Origin: Comamonas sp. BIGb0124
Lineage (GTDB): Bacteria > Pseudomonadota > Gammaproteobacteria > Burkholderiales > Burkholderiaceae_C
Reading direction: 5' to 3'
DNA length: 64,000 nt
Assembly (NCBI RefSeq): GCF_003752175.1
Contig: NZ_RJVF01000010.1
Span: 372,001-436,000, forward strand
Part shown: in pieces, positions 29,693 through 38,422 of the stretch
Layout: each line of letters starts with the position of its first letter
Numbering within the stretch: the stretch's first letter is position 1
Notes under the pieces: model-generated
Told to the model about the DNA's origin: nothing
The model's database searches: none
The model's input: only the letters and a program-made list of their open reading frames with translations
Translations under genes and position numbers: made by a program

Positions 29693-29704
29693 GGTACATG
29701 TACC
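29693..29704. promoter_or_regulatory. Palindrome GGTACATGTACC, likely XRE operator
   Basis: This perfect 12-bp palindrome lies 10 bases upstream of the XRE start codon and just downstream of the probable -10 box. That placement suits autorepression by the XRE protein. Confidence 0.5.
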
Positions 29705-29714
29705 GTGGCCACAT

Positions 29715-29984
29715 ATGCATTCTATACACGACCATCCGGGAGTGCCCAATCTCTCGAGTCAAAGACAAAACCCACAGCTGGTTGCACTGGGCAATGCAAT
29801 CAAGCGGATCCGCCTGGAGAACAAAATCTCCCAGGAGAAGCTCGCCTTGAGGGCGGAGCTGGATCGTTCGTACATGGGACGTGTCGAGCGTGGTGACAAC
29901 AACGTGGCGTTGTTGACCTTGGCCAAAATCGCTGCCGCACTGGATGTCACGCTCAGCCATTTGCTGAAAGAAGCGAACCTGTAA
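29715..29984 (+). CDS. XRE-family helix-turn-helix regulator
   Basis: This is an 89-aa regulator consisting of one HTH_3 domain at about residues 22-85: LGNAIKRIRLENKISQEKLALRAELDRSYMGRVERG, then TLAKIAAALDVTLSHLL. The open frame continues far upstream, but ATG 29715 directly precedes the coding-like part. Small proteins of this type often regulate restriction-modification or mobile loci (C proteins). No methylase or nuclease is adjacent here. A palindrome and a G10 tract lie upstream. Confidence 0.85.
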   Translation: MHSIHDHPGVPNLSSQRQNPQLVALGNAIKRIRLENKISQEKLALRAELDRSYMGRVERGDNNVALLTLAKIAAALDVTLSHLLKEANL

Positions 29985-30114
29985 CTCCGGTCGCCAACGG
30001 GTCGATCCGGGGCGCCTGCATGCGCTGCCGAGCCGGCGTTCAGTTTTGAGGCAAACTCGCGTTCACACTCGTGTGTCCCGCAGCCTCGGGCCCCTCTGCC
30101 CACCCATCCTAGCC

Positions 30115-30837
30115 ATGACGACCAGCCCCCCCCGATCCAAACAGAAACCCGAGACGGCCAAAGACGCCAGTCCGGCTGGGCAGCCGCGCAAACGTGTGCG
30201 GCTCGTGCCCGAGGTGCGGCGGCAGCAGATATTGGATGCGGCGCTGATCGAGTTCAGTTCATTGGGATTCACCGCGGCCAGCATTTCCAGAATCGCGGCC
30301 CGGGCAGGGACCTCGAAGGCCAATCTCTACGTGCATTTCGCCAACAAGGACGAGATCTTCGAGACTCTGCTCAAGGACGTGCTGGTACCGTCTAACGGTG
30401 TATGGCCCGCTTCGCAGCCCGGCCAGGGACTCGGGGAGCGCATCGATGCCTTCATCGACGAGCGCTACGACGAGCTGACCCCTCAGGTCATCTCGATCAT
30501 CCGGCTGCTGATCTCGGAAAGCCACCGCATACCCGATCTGATACAGCGGTGGCACGAGGACGACCTGGTGCCTGCGCGCGACGAGCAGCAGCGGCGGATC
30601 GATCGGTTTGTCGCGGACGGTCAGTTGCGCGAATCGCCGCTCACCGAACACTTCGGTTTTGTGATGGCACCGCTGCTCTACGCCGCCGTGCTCAAGATGG
30701 TCTTCCGCCAGGACGTGGCGGAAACCGAGACCCGGAAGATCAAGGAAACGCACCGCCGGATGCTGCACCAGCTGCTGACGCCGGTGCACGAGGACAACCC
30801 GCCCGCTGCCGGCAAGTCGCGTCCGCGCCGTGCCTGA
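30115..30837 (+). CDS. TetR-family transcriptional regulator
   Basis: This 240-aa repressor has a basic N-terminal tail (about 35 residues, many Lys/Pro/Arg) before the TetR DNA-binding domain: RRQQILDAALIEFSSLGFTAASISRIAARAGTSKANLYVHFANKDEIF. The C-terminal ligand domain resembles TetR_C_11-type proteins linked to RND pumps. It converges on the RND operon, 15 bases from the last pump gene, so it is a good candidate for its regulator. The operator would be at the far end of the operon (36688-36699). Start ATG 30115 is preferred over upstream codons. Confidence 0.88.
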   Translation: MTTSPPRSKQKPETAKDASPAGQPRKRVRLVPEVRRQQILDAALIEFSSLGFTAASISRIAARAGTSKANLYVHFANKDEIFETLLKDVLVPSNGVWPASQPGQGLGERIDAFIDERYDELTPQVISIIRLLISESHRIPDLIQRWHEDDLVPARDEQQRRIDRFVADGQLRESPLTEHFGFVMAPLLYAAVLKMVFRQDVAETETRKIKETHRRMLHQLLTPVHEDNPPAAGKSRPRRA

Positions 30838-30852
30838 ACGGCCGGGCAGGGC

Positions 30853-32262
30853 CTAGTCGACCCGCCCGCCGCCCAAGGCGACGTACAGCGAAATCTCGTT
30901 TTGCACGGCGGCCGATTTCAGGCCGATGAGCTGCTGCCGGGAGTTGAACAGATTGCGCTCGACATCCAGCACTTCGAGGTAGATCGACAGGCCCTGTTCG
31001 TAACGGCGGGTCGCCGTTCTGGACAGCCGTGTCTGCGCGGCGACGGTCTGCTCCATGGCTTCGATCTGTTCGGCAAAGCCCCGCCGGGCGACCAGTGCAT
31101 CGGCCACTTCACGAAACGCGGTCTGCACCGTGCTCTGGTAGACGGCGATCATTTCATCGGCCTGTGCGCGGCTCAGATCGAGCTGGGCCGAGCGCCGGCC
31201 CCAGTCGAAGATCGGCAGATCGATGGCAGGGCCGAAGGACCAGGTGCGGGAGCTGCCGTTGAAGAGATCGCCGAGCGCGGGCGATGCAAAACCCAGGTTG
31301 CCCGTGAGCGAGATATTGGGGAAGAACGCCGCACGGGCCGCTCCGATGTTGGCGTTGGCCGCACGCAGGTTGAGCTCGGCCTCCAGGATGTCCGGGCGTT
31401 CGGTCAGAACGCTCGAAGGCAAGCCGGGTTCGAGCACCATCGTGACACCCGATGCCTCGAGAGGCAAGGGAGGCTCGGCCGCAGCGGGCAGGGAACCGCC
31501 CACCAGCACCGTGAGCAAGGTACGCGCCTGTTCGGTCGAGCGCTTGAGGTCGGCCAGCTCGGACTTCGCCTGCGTGGTGAGCAGCACCGACTGGTCGTAA
31601 TCCACGGTCGTCGTGATCCCTGCATCCAGTCTTCGCTGGGCGATGCGCAGGCCTTCCATGCGGCCCTGCAGCGTCTGTTCGGCCAGCGCGATGCGCGCCT
31701 CTCCGGCACGCATGTCGTAGTAGGCGGCAGACACCTGGCCGATCAGCGAGATCCTGAAGGCCCGTTCGCCCTGAACCGTCGACAGGAACTGCGCACGGGC
31801 CTGCTCCGACAGGTTGCGGACACGGCCCCACAGATCGATCTCGAAGCCGCTGACGCCCACGCCTGCCGTGTAGTTGTCGGCCACCACGGTGCCGGCGTCC
31901 GCGCCGTTCAGGGCGGGGATGCGCTGCCGGCTGCGGGTGTAGCCGGCGGTGCCGTCCAGGCTGGGCAGACGCTGTGCATCCTGGATGCCGAACCGGGCCC
32001 GGGCCTGTTCGATGCGGGCGGCCGAGCCGGCGAGGTCGACATTGTTGTCGAGCGCCGCGGCGATGAGCTGCTTGAGCCGGGGGTCGGCGAAGTAGCTGTT
32101 CCAGCCCGGCGTGCCGATCGAGACGGGGCGTGCGCCGGCGTCTTGCGTGGCTGGAAAAGCCGAGGGTACCGGCAGGGCCGGCTGCTGGTAGACGGGTGCG
32201 AAATTGCAGCCCGCCATCAACGTGGCCACCGACAGCGTGGCGATCGTTCTAAACATGGTCAT
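30853..32262 (-). CDS. RND efflux outer-membrane lipoprotein (NodT/OprM family)
   Basis: This is an outer-membrane channel of the TolC superfamily, 469 aa. A lipoprotein signal ends LMAGC with the lipid-bearing cysteine at about 19. Two OEP repeats follow; characteristic stretches are GTPGWNSYFADPRLKQLI, YTAGVGVSGFEIDLWGRVRNL and RPDILEAELNLRAANANIGAARAAFFPNISL. It is the last gene of the operon. Its start region overlaps the pump's stop by 14 bases (or 8 if the second ATG is used). Confidence 0.92.
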   Translation of the reverse strand: MTMFRTIATLSVATLMAGCNFAPVYQQPALPVPSAFPATQDAGARPVSIGTPGWNSYFADPRLKQLIAAALDNNVDLAGSAARIEQARARFGIQDAQRLPSLDGTAGYTRSRQRIPALNGADAGTVVADNYTAGVGVSGFEIDLWGRVRNLSEQARAQFLSTVQGERAFRISLIGQVSAAYYDMRAGEARIALAEQTLQGRMEGLRIAQRRLDAGITTTVDYDQSVLLTTQAKSELADLKRSTEQARTLLTVLVGGSLPAAAEPPLPLEASGVTMVLEPGLPSSVLTERPDILEAELNLRAANANIGAARAAFFPNISLTGNLGFASPALGDLFNGSSRTWSFGPAIDLPIFDWGRRSAQLDLSRAQADEMIAVYQSTVQTAFREVADALVARRGFAEQIEAMEQTVAAQTRLSRTATRRYEQGLSIYLEVLDVERNLFNSRQQLIGLKSAAVQNEISLYVALGGGRVD

Positions 32263-35200
32263 GCCCCCGTTGTGCCGTGCCAGGGCGTTCCTCGTCGTCG
32301 AGGAGGTCGTCGTCGTCGTGCCTGCGTTTGCTGCTCAGCCATTTCCTGGCTGCGACGTAGAAGACCGGCGTGAAGAAGATGCCCAGAATCGTGGCGGTGA
32401 TCATGCCGCCCATCACGCCCGTGCCCACCGCGTGCCGGCTGGCCGCGCCCGCGCCGCTGGCGATGACCAGCGGCACCATGCCCAGGATGAAGGCCAGCGA
32501 GGTCATCAGGATGGGCCGCAGACGCTGCTTCGAGGCCTCGATGGTGGCGTCGTGCACCGATTTCTTTCCGCCCTTTTCATCGTCGATCGCGAACTCCACG
32601 ATGAGGATGGCATTCTTGGCCGCCAGCCCGATGATGGTGATGAGGCCCACGTTGAAATACACGTCGGCCGACAGGCCGCGCAGCGACGTGAACAGCACGC
32701 TGCCCAGAATGCCGAACGGCACCACCAGCAGGACCGACAGCGGAATGGCCCAGCTGTTGTAGAGCGCCGCAAGCAGCAGGAACACGACCAGCATCGACAG
32801 CGCCAGCAGCATCGCGATCTGGCCGCCGGCTTCCTTCTCTTCCAGGGCCGTGCCGGTCCATTCGTAGGCCAGCGAACCCGTCAGCGTTTCGCCGGCAATG
32901 GCTTCCATGGCCTCGAGCGCGGCGCCCGACGACTCGCCGGGGGCGGCCTGTCCCGAGACGGTGAGCGACGGGTAGCCGTTGTAGCGTTCGAGCTGGATGG
33001 GCGAGGTCCGCCAGTAGGCCTTCGCGAAGGCAGAGAAGGGCACCAGCTTGGCCTCGCTCGTGCCGTCCGATGCGAGGGGTACACGCAGGTTCAGAATGTC
33101 CTGCGGCGTCATGCGGTGCTCCGCATCGGCCTGCAGGTAGACCCGCAGCACATTGCCGTCGCGGCTGAAGTCGTTGGCATAGGCGGAGGCAAAGTTGATC
33201 GCCAGCGTGGCGTTGACATCCGCGATCTGCAGTCCCAGCGCACGAGCCTGCACCCGGTCGATCTCGACATAGAGCTCGGGCGCATCGCCCTGGCCGTCCG
33301 GCCGCACGCCGGACAACAGCGGATGCTCGGCCGCCTTGGCCAGGATTTCATCCCGCGCCGCGACCAGTCCCGCACGGTCGAGGCCGCTGCGGTCTTCGAT
33401 CTTCAGCGAGAAACCGGTGGCATTGCCGAGGGACTGGATGGGCGGCGGGTTCAGCGGAAAGATGGTGGCGCTGGCGATGCCGCTCACGGCCGCCATCGTG
33501 CCCTGGATGAGCGAGGCGGCAGAGGCCGAATCATCGGTGCGCTCGCCCCAGGGCTTCAGATCGACGAAGGACATGGCCGCCGACTGGCTCTGGCCGGTGA
33601 AGTTGTAGCCCACCAGCGTCATCACGTTGCGCACCTGGGGTTGTTCCTGCAGATAGGCCTCGGCCAGGTTTGCGGCGGCTTCCGTGCGCTGCATGGTGGC
33701 CCCCGGCGGCGCGTCGATGTTCACCAGGAAATAGCCCTGGTCCTCGCTCGGCAGAAAGCCACCCGGCAGGCGCAGAAACAACAAGGCCGTGACACCCAGC
33801 ACCGCGACGAAGACCGCCAGCCACCGCAAGGGCGCCGAGGTCATGCGGTTGACCGCGACGCCGTAACGGTCGGTCGCCCGGCCGAAGCGGGCGTTGAAGC
33901 CGTCGAAGAAACGCCTGGGCCAACTGCGGATGCCGGTGCGATGCGGTGTCTTCGCAGGCGTGTTCGAAGGCGGATGACTCTTCAGCAACGTGGCGCACAG
34001 CGCGGGTGTGAGCGTGAGCGCCAGCACCGCCGAGAAGAAGATCGAGATCGCGAGCGTGACCGAGAACTGCCGGTAGATGCCCCCCGTCGAACCCGGGAAA
34101 AACGCCATCGGCACAAACACGGCGACCAGCACCAGCGTGATGCCGATGATGGCCCCCCGGATCTGCCCCATGGCCTTGACCGTGGCGCGCCGGGGCGACA
34201 GGCCTTCCTCGCTCATCAGGCGTTCGACGTTCTCGACCACCACGATGGCGTCATCGACCAGAATGCCGATCGCCACCACCATGCCGAACAGGGACAGCGT
34301 GTTGATGGTGAAGCCGAAGACGTAGAGTCCGAAGCACGCACCTGCCAGGGCGATGGGCACCACGATGGCCGGGATCAACGTGGCGCGCCAGTTCTGTAGA
34401 AACAGGTACATCACCAGGAACACCAGCACCATGGCCTCGAGCAGGGTGTAGATCACGCTGTCGATCGAGGCGGTGATGAACGGGGTCGTGTCGAACGGCA
34501 CGCTCCATTCGACGCTTTGCGGGAAGGTCTGCTGGAGCTCGTTCATGCGGGCGCGAACGGCCTCGGTCGTCGCGACCGCATTGGCGCCGTTGGCGAGCTG
34601 GATGCCCATGCCGGCGATTTCCTGGCCATTGAGCTTGGCCTTGAAGGTGTAGCTTTCGGCGCCCAGCTCGACTCTCGCCACATCCCCGACCCGGACGGTC
34701 GAGCCGTTCGGATTGGCACGAATGATGATGTTGCGGAATTGCTCGGGATCCGAGAACCGGCTCTGCGTGACGACTTTTGCCGTGAACTCGGTATCGCGTG
34801 CGATCGGCTGCTCGCCCAGGCCGCCGCCGGCCGTCTGGCTGTTCTGCTCGGTGATGGCGTTGAGCACCTGCGAAGGCGAGAGCCCGAACCCGGCCAGCTT
34901 CGACGGATCGAGCCAGATCCGCATCGCATACTGCGACCCGAAAAGCTGGACGTCGCCCACGCCGTTGACGCGGCGCAGCTCGGTGACCACGTTGTTGGCG
35001 GCATAGTTGCCCAGTTCGAGCGGCGACAGCGCGCCGTCTTTCGACGTCAGGGCCAGCAGCAGCAGGAAGCCCGAGGTGTTGTCGTTGACCTGGATGCCCA
35101 GCCGCCGAACCTCTTCGGGCAGGCGGGTTTCCGCGCGGTTGAGACGATCCTGGACCTGGGTCCGGGCGTTGTCGAGATTCGTGCCCGACTCGAAGGTGAC

Positions 35201-35473
35201 GACGATGGAGCCCGAGCCATTGGCGCGGCTGGTCGCCGATGTGTAGCGGACGCCGTCGATGCCGTTGAGTTCGCGCTCGATCACCGCCGTGACGTTCTTG
35301 TCCAGCGTATCGGCATCGGCGCCCGTGTAGGTGTACGAGAGCGTGAGCGAGGGCGGTGCGACGGAGGGGTACTGCTCGATCGGCAGCGCGCGCAGTGCCA
35401 GCAGGCCCGCCAGCGTGATGAAGGCGGCAATGACCCAGCCGAATACCGGCTTTTCTACAAAAAATCGATTCAC
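32249..35473 (-). CDS. RND efflux inner-membrane pump (AcrB/MexB, HAE1 family)
   Basis: This proton-driven drug exporter has 1074 aa. The N-terminus MNRFFVEKPVFGWVIAAFITLAGLLALRALP is typical of HAE1 pumps. The proton-relay aspartate pair is in GILVDDAIVVVENVERLM, followed by the motif AMGQIRGAIIGITLVLVAVFVPMAFF. Phe-rich segments and the second TM block (FNVGLITIIGLAAKNAILIVEFA) are intact. About 25 extra residues (KSHPPSNTPAKTPHRTGIRSW) sit in the central cytoplasmic loop. It is separated by one base from the adaptor gene upstream. Confidence 0.96.
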   Translation of the reverse strand: MNRFFVEKPVFGWVIAAFITLAGLLALRALPIEQYPSVAPPSLTLSYTYTGADADTLDKNVTAVIERELNGIDGVRYTSATSRANGSGSIVVTFESGTNLDNARTQVQDRLNRAETRLPEEVRRLGIQVNDNTSGFLLLLALTSKDGALSPLELGNYAANNVVTELRRVNGVGDVQLFGSQYAMRIWLDPSKLAGFGLSPSQVLNAITEQNSQTAGGGLGEQPIARDTEFTAKVVTQSRFSDPEQFRNIIIRANPNGSTVRVGDVARVELGAESYTFKAKLNGQEIAGMGIQLANGANAVATTEAVRARMNELQQTFPQSVEWSVPFDTTPFITASIDSVIYTLLEAMVLVFLVMYLFLQNWRATLIPAIVVPIALAGACFGLYVFGFTINTLSLFGMVVAIGILVDDAIVVVENVERLMSEEGLSPRRATVKAMGQIRGAIIGITLVLVAVFVPMAFFPGSTGGIYRQFSVTLAISIFFSAVLALTLTPALCATLLKSHPPSNTPAKTPHRTGIRSWPRRFFDGFNARFGRATDRYGVAVNRMTSAPLRWLAVFVAVLGVTALLFLRLPGGFLPSEDQGYFLVNIDAPPGATMQRTEAAANLAEAYLQEQPQVRNVMTLVGYNFTGQSQSAAMSFVDLKPWGERTDDSASAASLIQGTMAAVSGIASATIFPLNPPPIQSLGNATGFSLKIEDRSGLDRAGLVAARDEILAKAAEHPLLSGVRPDGQGDAPELYVEIDRVQARALGLQIADVNATLAINFASAYANDFSRDGNVLRVYLQADAEHRMTPQDILNLRVPLASDGTSEAKLVPFSAFAKAYWRTSPIQLERYNGYPSLTVSGQAAPGESSGAALEAMEAIAGETLTGSLAYEWTGTALEEKEAGGQIAMLLALSMLVVFLLLAALYNSWAIPLSVLLVVPFGILGSVLFTSLRGLSADVYFNVGLITIIGLAAKNAILIVEFAIDDEKGGKKSVHDATIEASKQRLRPILMTSLAFILGMVPLVIASGAGAASRHAVGTGVMGGMITATILGIFFTPVFYVAARKWLSSKRRHDDDDLLDDEERPGTAQRGHDHV

Positions 35474-35474
35474 G

Positions 35475-36632
35475 TCAACGCCCTCCCGGAGCCTGTTCGG
35501 ATGCGGGGGAGGGGTTGTCCTTGGGGCTCACGGTCTGTCCCGGCCTCACCTTCTGCCAGCCTTCGGTGATGACGCGTTCGCCCTTCTTGAGGCCGGATTG
35601 CACGATCCAGCGCGAGCCCACCTGTGCGCCCAACTGCACCGGGCGGATGGCCACGGTGTCGTCTTCTCCGACGACTGCGACGCTGGCCTGCGTGCCCTGA
35701 AACTGCACTGCGCGCGCCGGCACGGCCATGCCGCCGCTGAAGGTTCCGGCCTCGATGCGGGCACGCACGAACTGTCCGGGAGACAACCGCCGGTCGGGGT
35801 TGTCGAACACCGCCCGCACGGTCTGGGTGCCGGTCTGGGGATCGACCGTCTGGTCGGTGAAGTCGAGTTGCCCCGTGAGCGGGTAAGGCGAGCCGTTGTC
35901 GAGGGTCAGCTCGACCTTGACGCTTTGCAGGCTGTCGATCTGGACGCTGCCGGCCTTGACCTTTTCCATGATGTCGAGGATCGCCGCATTGGATTGCGTG
36001 AACACGGCATAGACCGGCGTGACCTGATTGACGGTGGTCATGAGCGTCGATTCGGTGCCGCTGACGAGTGCACCTTCCGTCACCCGGGCCCGGCCCACGC
36101 GCCCGTCGATGGGCGAACGGACCGTGGTGAAACCGAGCTGCAGCTTGTTCTGATCGAGCACCGCACGGGCTTCGGCGACCTGTGCTTCCGCCTGGCGCAG
36201 ATCGGCCAGGGCCGCGTCGTACTCCTGCGCGCTGACCGAGCGCTCGGACAGCAGCGGGGTGTAGCGCTGCACGACGGATGCCGCATTGGTTCGTGTCGCG
36301 ATGGCCCGCTGCAGGGCTGCTTCGCCCTGCTGCACCTGGGCCCGGTATTCGCGTGGATCGATCTCGAAAAGCGGCGCGCCCTGCCGTACATCCGTGCCTT
36401 CCTTGTACAGCCGCTTGAGCACGATTCCGTTGGTCCGGGCTCGGACCTCGGCCGTGCGAACAGCCTCGATACGGCCAGGCAGTTCAACGACATTGGGCAG
36501 CTTTTCTTCTGCAAGCGTCAGCGTTTCGACGCCCATCGGCGGTGGCGCCGCGGGCGGGGCCTCCTGCTTCGAACAAGCGGCCGTGAAGGTGGCGATCAGG
36601 GCCAGCGTCACGCAGGTCAGTGAACGGGTCAT
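35475..36632 (-). CDS. RND efflux periplasmic adaptor lipoprotein (AcrA/MexA family)
   Basis: This 385-aa membrane-fusion protein is first in the operon adaptor-pump-outer membrane factor. ATG 36632, with GGAGA upstream, gives a lipoprotein signal ending TAAC. The lipoyl halves (LPGRIEAVRTAEVRARTNGIVLKRLYKEGTDVRQGAPLFEIDP and FTTVRSPIDGRVGRA) flank an alpha-helical hairpin, and the beta-barrel and membrane-proximal domains follow. A Pro-rich spacer after the cysteine links it to the membrane. The upstream interval holds a compact palindrome likely to be the operator. Confidence 0.94.
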   Translation of the reverse strand: MTRSLTCVTLALIATFTAACSKQEAPPAAPPPMGVETLTLAEEKLPNVVELPGRIEAVRTAEVRARTNGIVLKRLYKEGTDVRQGAPLFEIDPREYRAQVQQGEAALQRAIATRTNAASVVQRYTPLLSERSVSAQEYDAALADLRQAEAQVAEARAVLDQNKLQLGFTTVRSPIDGRVGRARVTEGALVSGTESTLMTTVNQVTPVYAVFTQSNAAILDIMEKVKAGSVQIDSLQSVKVELTLDNGSPYPLTGQLDFTDQTVDPQTGTQTVRAVFDNPDRRLSPGQFVRARIEAGTFSGGMAVPARAVQFQGTQASVAVVGEDDTVAIRPVQLGAQVGSRWIVQSGLKKGERVITEGWQKVRPGQTVSPKDNPSPASEQAPGGR

Positions 36633-36687
36633 CAAGGGTTTTCTCCAGTCAACACCACACACAGGCCGGCACACGACGCCTGTGCAA

Positions 36688-36699
36688 TCATACTTATGA
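36688..36699. promoter_or_regulatory. Probable operator of the RND operon
   Basis: TCATACTTATGA (5-bp arms, 2-base spacer) overlaps the likely minus-strand -10 box TATGAT, about 55 bases before the adaptor ATG. That position fits repression by the TetR protein at the other end of the operon. Confidence 0.4.
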
Positions 36700-36818
36700 G
36701 TTTCGTTGAGGGCGAACCGTGGACCCTGCCGCTTTTTCCTCGTGCAGACGTAGGAGAGGGCGCAGATCCGGCAGACCCGGCCTCGATCCGGGCGAAACCG
36801 GTCTGCCCGGGGGCGGCG

Positions 36819-37754
36819 TCAAGGCGCCAGGTTCACCACCCGATCGCCGTCGCCCGGCGTGCAGCCTGCCGCGATCGGCGACCAGCCCCGGTGAACCACG
36901 ACACGCCGGCCGTCGTGGCAGATCTCGAGGCGCTGACTGTCCGGGACGTGTTCGCGGACGAAGTTCTCCACCGCAGCCGGCAGGCTGATTTGCAGGCGCA
37001 GGGCGGCCCGGTCTTCGGGTGGGTGGTCGTCCAGGTGCACCAGCGGCACGAAGGCCGCGGCAGCCATCATCCAGTGTGAAGGGACCACCACCGGCTGCGG
37101 CGTGTAGTTCGAATCCCGCAGCCAGTGCTGCGCGCGTTCGCGCAAGCCTTCGCCGTCGCCGAGATGTCCCCAGGCGGTCGCGATCAGCTCCATCACCCAC
37201 TGGTTGCAGTTCTGGTATTGCAAACCAAAGGCATAGGCGTTGGCGCTGTAGTTGGCGGCCAGCAGGCGCAGCGCGAGCCGGTTGTCGAGTGCGGTCGATC
37301 GCAGAGCCTGCGCGGCATCGGGCGGCAAGCGGACGATCGAGATGTAGCCCAGCGACGGGTTCTCGGTGCCCATCGCAAAACCGGCCAGTCCCTGGTCGTA
37401 GATACGCGGGCGCTCTTCATCGCACGCGTAGTAGAGCTGCCGCGCCGTCCACCGGCCCGTGTCGCCGCGCCAGGCCACGGCCGCATGGGAGTACCGGATG
37501 TCGAAGCGCGACAGATCCAGGCCCGAGCGGCTGATCAGCACCGCCTCGGCATCGGTCTCGGACAGCGTCTCGCGCACCACGGCCGCGAAGCGCAGCAGCG
37601 TGTCTTGCTGACCGGCCGTCAAGGTGTGCGTGCGGTCGCAGAAGTTGGAAACCGCCGGCGAGGCGGGCGGCGGCGATGCGGTCGGCGGTCCTGCACAGCC
37701 TGTCGCGAGCACCACCGCGGCCAGTGCCCAGGCCCACGGCCAGCCTGCTCTCAC
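36819..37754 (-). CDS. DUF2145 family lipoprotein
   Basis: This is a 311-aa predicted lipoprotein (signal ending LATGC, cysteine at about 20). The FCDRTHTLTAGQQDTLLRFAAVVRETL start, SRSGLDLSRFDIRYSHAAVAW and NCNQWVMELIATAW blocks are typical of DUF2145, found widely in Burkholderiales. A Cys/His/Asn pattern suggests an NlpC-like or amidase-type fold, but function is unknown. It starts at a GTG that overlaps the stop of the upstream gene (GTGA), so the pair is coupled. A GC-rich hairpin at about 36769-36807 lies downstream. Confidence 0.85.
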   Translation of the reverse strand: MRAGWPWAWALAAVVLATGCAGPPTASPPPASPAVSNFCDRTHTLTAGQQDTLLRFAAVVRETLSETDAEAVLISRSGLDLSRFDIRYSHAAVAWRGDTGRWTARQLYYACDEERPRIYDQGLAGFAMGTENPSLGYISIVRLPPDAAQALRSTALDNRLALRLLAANYSANAYAFGLQYQNCNQWVMELIATAWGHLGDGEGLRERAQHWLRDSNYTPQPVVVPSHWMMAAAAFVPLVHLDDHPPEDRAALRLQISLPAAVENFVREHVPDSQRLEICHDGRRVVVHRGWSPIAAGCTPGDGDRVVNLAP

Positions 37755-38209
37755 AGCTGCGTCACGGCACGCGGGGCCAGTTCATCGTGCCAATCGTCGG
37801 CAAGCACCAGGAAGAACGCCTCGCGGGTATCGCCGCGTGCGAACTCGAGACCGTAGACCCGACGCTCGGCATGCACGATGTCGCCGTGCCGCAGGGCCTG
37901 CTGGTCGAACACCGCCAGTGGCAGGTCGAGCACCAGCCGACGCTGCGTTTCCTGGCCCTGCAGGGTGAGGCGCTGGAAGCCGGCACGGTCGGGGGCTTGC
38001 GCCACCTCGACGACGCGGTAATCGCCGCTGGCTGTCTTTTCGTCGTCCTTCGAACTGTCGCTCGAACCACTCAACGAATCCGAAACACTGCCGCTGGATG
38101 CCGAACCGGCACTCGAGGCCGACGACGCGAAGAGCTCGGCATGCGCGTGGAGGGAAACGCCGAGCACGGCCAGCAGGCAGGCCAGACGAAGACGGGGAGG
38201 GACGGCCAT
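37751..38209 (-). CDS. Exported Ser-rich hypothetical protein, coupled to DUF2145
   Basis: This 152-aa secreted protein begins at ATG 38209 with AAGGAG 6 bases upstream. The signal peptide ends AHA. It is followed by a low-complexity Ser/Ala/Gly stretch (about residues 28-60, with SDSSKDDEK) and a compact C-terminal domain of beta character (YRVVEVAQAPDRAGFQRLTL, RRLVLDLPLAVF, FFLVLADDW). I do not know the family. Its stop overlaps the start of the DUF2145 gene. It is divergent from the DUF3313 lipoprotein across a region with a duplicated operator-like sequence. Confidence 0.75.
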   Translation of the reverse strand: MAVPPRLRLACLLAVLGVSLHAHAELFASSASSAGSASSGSVSDSLSGSSDSSKDDEKTASGDYRVVEVAQAPDRAGFQRLTLQGQETQRRLVLDLPLAVFDQQALRHGDIVHAERRVYGLEFARGDTREAFFLVLADDWHDELAPRAVTQL

Positions 38210-38327
38210 GAGGGCTCCTTGAGCAAAGTGACACATTGCGAAAGCGGCGCGCCTGCCGGCGTGGCTCCGGCTGGGCGGAAAGCCTGCCGAGCCTGCACTG
38301 TACCCGCTCGAGACGCGTTTGAAAACA

Positions 38328-38385
38328 TTAATGAACGTTTGGTCGGTAGCGAGTGTATCATCGTTAATGATCGATCGGTCATTAA
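38328..38385. promoter_or_regulatory. Two operator-like repeats between divergent lipoprotein genes
   Basis: TTAATGAACGTTTGGTCGG (38328-38346) and TTAATGATCGATCGGTCAT (38364-38382) match at 13 of 19 positions or better and lie 36 bp apart. The second also forms an inverted repeat TTAATGA (38364-38370) and TCATTAA (38379-38385). The pattern suits a TetR-type regulator controlling one or both divergent genes. Confidence 0.55.
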
Positions 38386-38422
38386 TATTCTTGCCAACCC
38401 CTCCCTCACCTCGGAGCACCTC

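Noticed and set aside
32204..34399. 731-codon open frame antisense to the RND pump
   Set aside because: The translated product is Arg/His/Gln-rich and lacks motifs; the opposite strand encodes an intact AcrB-type pump.
36767..36811. Terminator after the DUF2145 gene
   Set aside because: The hairpin (GGCAGACC/GGTCTGCC) is real but has no T-run on the relevant strand, so it is mentioned only as a hairpin.
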